Below, piece by piece: positions 3,762 to 5,191 of a stretch of DNA of 5,191 nt. The position numbers and the translations under genes are program-made. How positions within the stretch are numbered: position 1 is the first letter of the stretch; every line of letters begins with the position of its first letter. Where the stretch lies: contig MGJZ01000012.1 of the NCBI GenBank assembly GCA_001794525.1, positions 15,897 to 21,087 of the forward strand. Direction: 5' to 3'. The stretch comes from Candidatus Yanofskybacteria bacterium RIFCSPHIGHO2_02_FULL_50_12. GTDB taxonomy: Bacteria > Patescibacteriota > Minisyncoccia > 2-02-FULL-40-12 > GWA2-44-9. Under the pieces are notes generated by a model that did not search any database, was not told where the DNA came from, and was given only the letters and a program-made list of their open reading frames with translations.

Positions 3762-5191
3762 CTATTTAGGTGCCACTTCCTTAATCACCGGTATCGGCTT
3801 CTGGATCGTCAGCTGTTTCTGGATGCTGCAGCTCTGGTTGGCAGCATCAGTCGCAGTGAGCGACACAGTATAACTTCCGGTTTGAGTATATGCGTGTTGC
3901 GGATTCTGCGAAGTTGCCGTACTGCCATCACCGAAGGTCCAATTCCAGCGCCGACCCGCGACACTGCCGCCGCCGAACACCGTTTGGTCTGTGAATTGCG
4001 CGTTCTGGTTTTGGGCCGGCTTGGCCGGCGACCAGGTGAAATTAACTTGCGGATAGGCATACGGCGGCGTGCTCCAAGATGATGAGCCTGACCAGGACGA
4101 TACGCCGCCATAGCTGTTCCAAACCCGCACGCGAGTGTAATACGTATTGTTAAATTGTAAGACACCTGGCGGCACCGAATAGGCACTGGAGCTGGAGTTG
4201 ACTTGGCCAGTATCATGGATGATATTACTGAATCCGTTATTCGTACTGACCTGCAACTGATAACTGGTTTGCGGGCTATTGGCTGGATCAGAGTAAGTCC
4301 AGCTGATCGTGCCGCCGGGACCCGAGAAACAGTATTCCGGCTGGGCGATGGAAACATTGGAGACAGTCGGAGTCGGAACGCTCATCACCACATCGACACT
4401 GTCGCTCGTGATACCGTCTCCCGTGCATTCTAAACGATAGGTGTACGTACCGGGTGCCAAAAATCCCGACGAAAGAGAGCCGGAAAGACCGCTTGCCCAG
4501 AATGAGCCGTTTCTGGTAACGGAACAGGCCGAGGCGTTAGCGCAAGTCTGCGCGCTATTTCCACACCATTCAATCTGTGTCGTGCCTCCGTACGCGAGAT
4601 TGCACGGCCCGTTGCTGTTGCCGCAGCGTAAATCTGCCTCCGGCGGCAGAACCGTCACATTCACCGTGACCGAATCGTTATAGGTAGCAAAGAACTCGTT
4701 TGCGGAACCGTAGAATCGAGTGCACTGTAAGTCGTAGGTTTTGGTAGCAGTCAGAGGGCCGGTATTTTGAGAGCCTGAAAATCCGGTCCACTCGGTCGAA
4801 GCAATACTGCAATTGCTGGGATAAACGCCCATATTATCAGCTTGCCAGCTAATAGTGACTGACTGGCCGGAATCTATCGTACACGCATCATCTTGACCAT
4901 TACAACGGAGCCAGCCTGCCGAGCCGGGTATGATCCGAAGAGCCATAAATTCCTCTTCTCCTTCATTTGAGGCCTTGATGAACTTGCATCCGCTATTATT
5001 GCTTCCCTCCTTACAATCATTGGTATTAGTCACAATGGTCCTGAAAAGCCCTGGTTGCGAAGGCGCGGTGGTCTGGTCCGCCGGCTCAAAGCGCGCACCT
5101 CTGCAGGTAGAACAATAACCGGCCTGGCAGGATTGGTTGTAGTTGGTGTCAAAGTCAAAATCTTCATTCGGATTCGGATTGCGAGAACCAT
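3762..5191 (-). CDS. Secreted/surface protein with Ig-like, FN3-like and PKD domains (N-terminus outside window)
   Basis: The frame stays open to the window edge, so only the last 475 residues are seen; the GTG at 5033 is internal. Numbering from the first full codon, there is a Cys-rich stretch (about 21-68, including CQAGYCSTC). Two related Ig-like modules follow, about 85-180 and 184-271, each opening LRC..., then C before a GG/SG-containing strand and W, and closing with TYDLQC or TYRLEC. An FN3-like module covers about 273-375 (YQLQVS, YYTRVRVWN). A PKD domain covers about 380-463, with the signature WTFGDGSTATSQNPQHAYTQ (417-436). The tail is KPIPVIKEVAPK, with no LPXTG motif and no membrane helix. 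Ser, Thr, Asn, Gly and paired Cys dominate, as expected for an extracellular protein with disulfides. The likely role is surface adhesion or attachment to a host or matrix; the ligand is unknown. Signal peptide and promoter lie outside the window. Confidence 0.88.
   Translation of the reverse strand, partial: GSRNPNPNEDFDFDTNYNQSCQAGYCSTCRGARFEPADQTTAPSQPGLFRTIVTNTNDCKEGSNNSGCKFIKASNEGEEEFMALRIIPGSAGWLRCNGQDDACTIDSGQSVTISWQADNMGVYPSNCSIASTEWTGFSGSQNTGPLTATKTYDLQCTRFYGSANEFFATYNDSVTVNVTVLPPEADLRCGNSNGPCNLAYGGTTQIEWCGNSAQTCANASACSVTRNGSFWASGLSGSLSSGFLAPGTYTYRLECTGDGITSDSVDVVMSVPTPTVSNVSIAQPEYCFSGPGGTISWTYSDPANSPQTSYQLQVSTNNGFSNIIHDTGQVNSSSSAYSVPPGVLQFNNTYYTRVRVWNSYGGVSSWSGSSSWSTPPYAYPQVNFTWSPAKPAQNQNAQFTDQTVFGGGSVAGRRWNWTFGDGSTATSQNPQHAYTQTGSYTVSLTATDAANQSCSIQKQLTIQKPIPVIKEVAPK

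Noticed and set aside
3735..4357. Long open frames overlapping the PKD gene on the plus strand (3735-4082) and in another minus frame (3809-4357)
   Set aside because: They are shadows of the GC-richer PKD gene: Arg/Ala-rich with no domain pattern, while the PKD frame has clear motifs.
5031..5033. GTG at 5033 as the start of the PKD-domain protein
   Set aside because: The frame continues open for 52 more codons to the window edge with the same Cys-rich, Asn/Ser-rich composition, and no ribosome binding site or signal peptide precedes the GTG.

Overview
The window looks like a stretch of a small bacterial genome, most probably from the Candidate Phyla Radiation (Patescibacteria, Parcubacteria-like). 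That placement is inferred, not searched. It rests on a compact layout, a tRNA gene interrupted by a group I intron with no encoded CCA end, a single-chain phenylalanyl-tRNA synthetase, promoters that imply leaderless mRNAs, and a Cys-rich Ig-like/PKD surface protein of the kind common in these organisms. All protein genes lie on the minus strand. The tRNA is the only plus-strand gene.

Layout from low to high coordinates. Bases 24-204 form a nested, co-centred imperfect palindrome that begins 5 nt past the stop of the first gene. Bases 210-1349 (minus) encode a PheRS with the catalytic domain and the FDX-ACB anticodon-binding domain in one chain, as in mitochondrial PheRS. It overlaps by 4 bp (ATGA) a small two-helix membrane protein (1346-1540, minus), so the two are probably one operon. 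Its promoter lies back to back with that of the plus-strand tRNA.

Bases 1586-1862 (plus) are a tRNA-Asp(GUC) gene split inside the anticodon, between U35 and C36, by a 203-nt group I intron (1622-1824). P1 to P9, a terminal guanosine and the P7 core sequences can all be read from the sequence. This is the strongest and most interesting signal in the window. A bidirectional terminator (1868-1904) closes both the tRNA unit and the convergent operon.

Bases 1905-3433 (minus) are a two-gene operon. A CHAP/NlpC-like cysteine hydrolase is transcribed first, followed by a membrane-anchored class A beta-lactamase-like serine hydrolase. A good sigma70-type promoter (TTGACC, 17 bp, TATTAT) sits so close to the ATG at 3433 that the mRNA should be nearly leaderless, and it rules out the longer TTG start at 3454. 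The intergenic stretch 3434-3761 has no gene but holds that promoter and two foldback structures, one with 20-bp terminal inverted repeats (3594-3755).

Bases 3762-5191 (minus) are the C-terminal 475 residues of a large surface protein with two Cys-containing Ig-like modules, an FN3-like module and a C-terminal PKD domain. Its N-terminus lies beyond the window. The genes do not form one pathway: translation (PheRS, tRNA-Asp) sits beside cell-envelope functions (hydrolases, surface adhesin-like protein).
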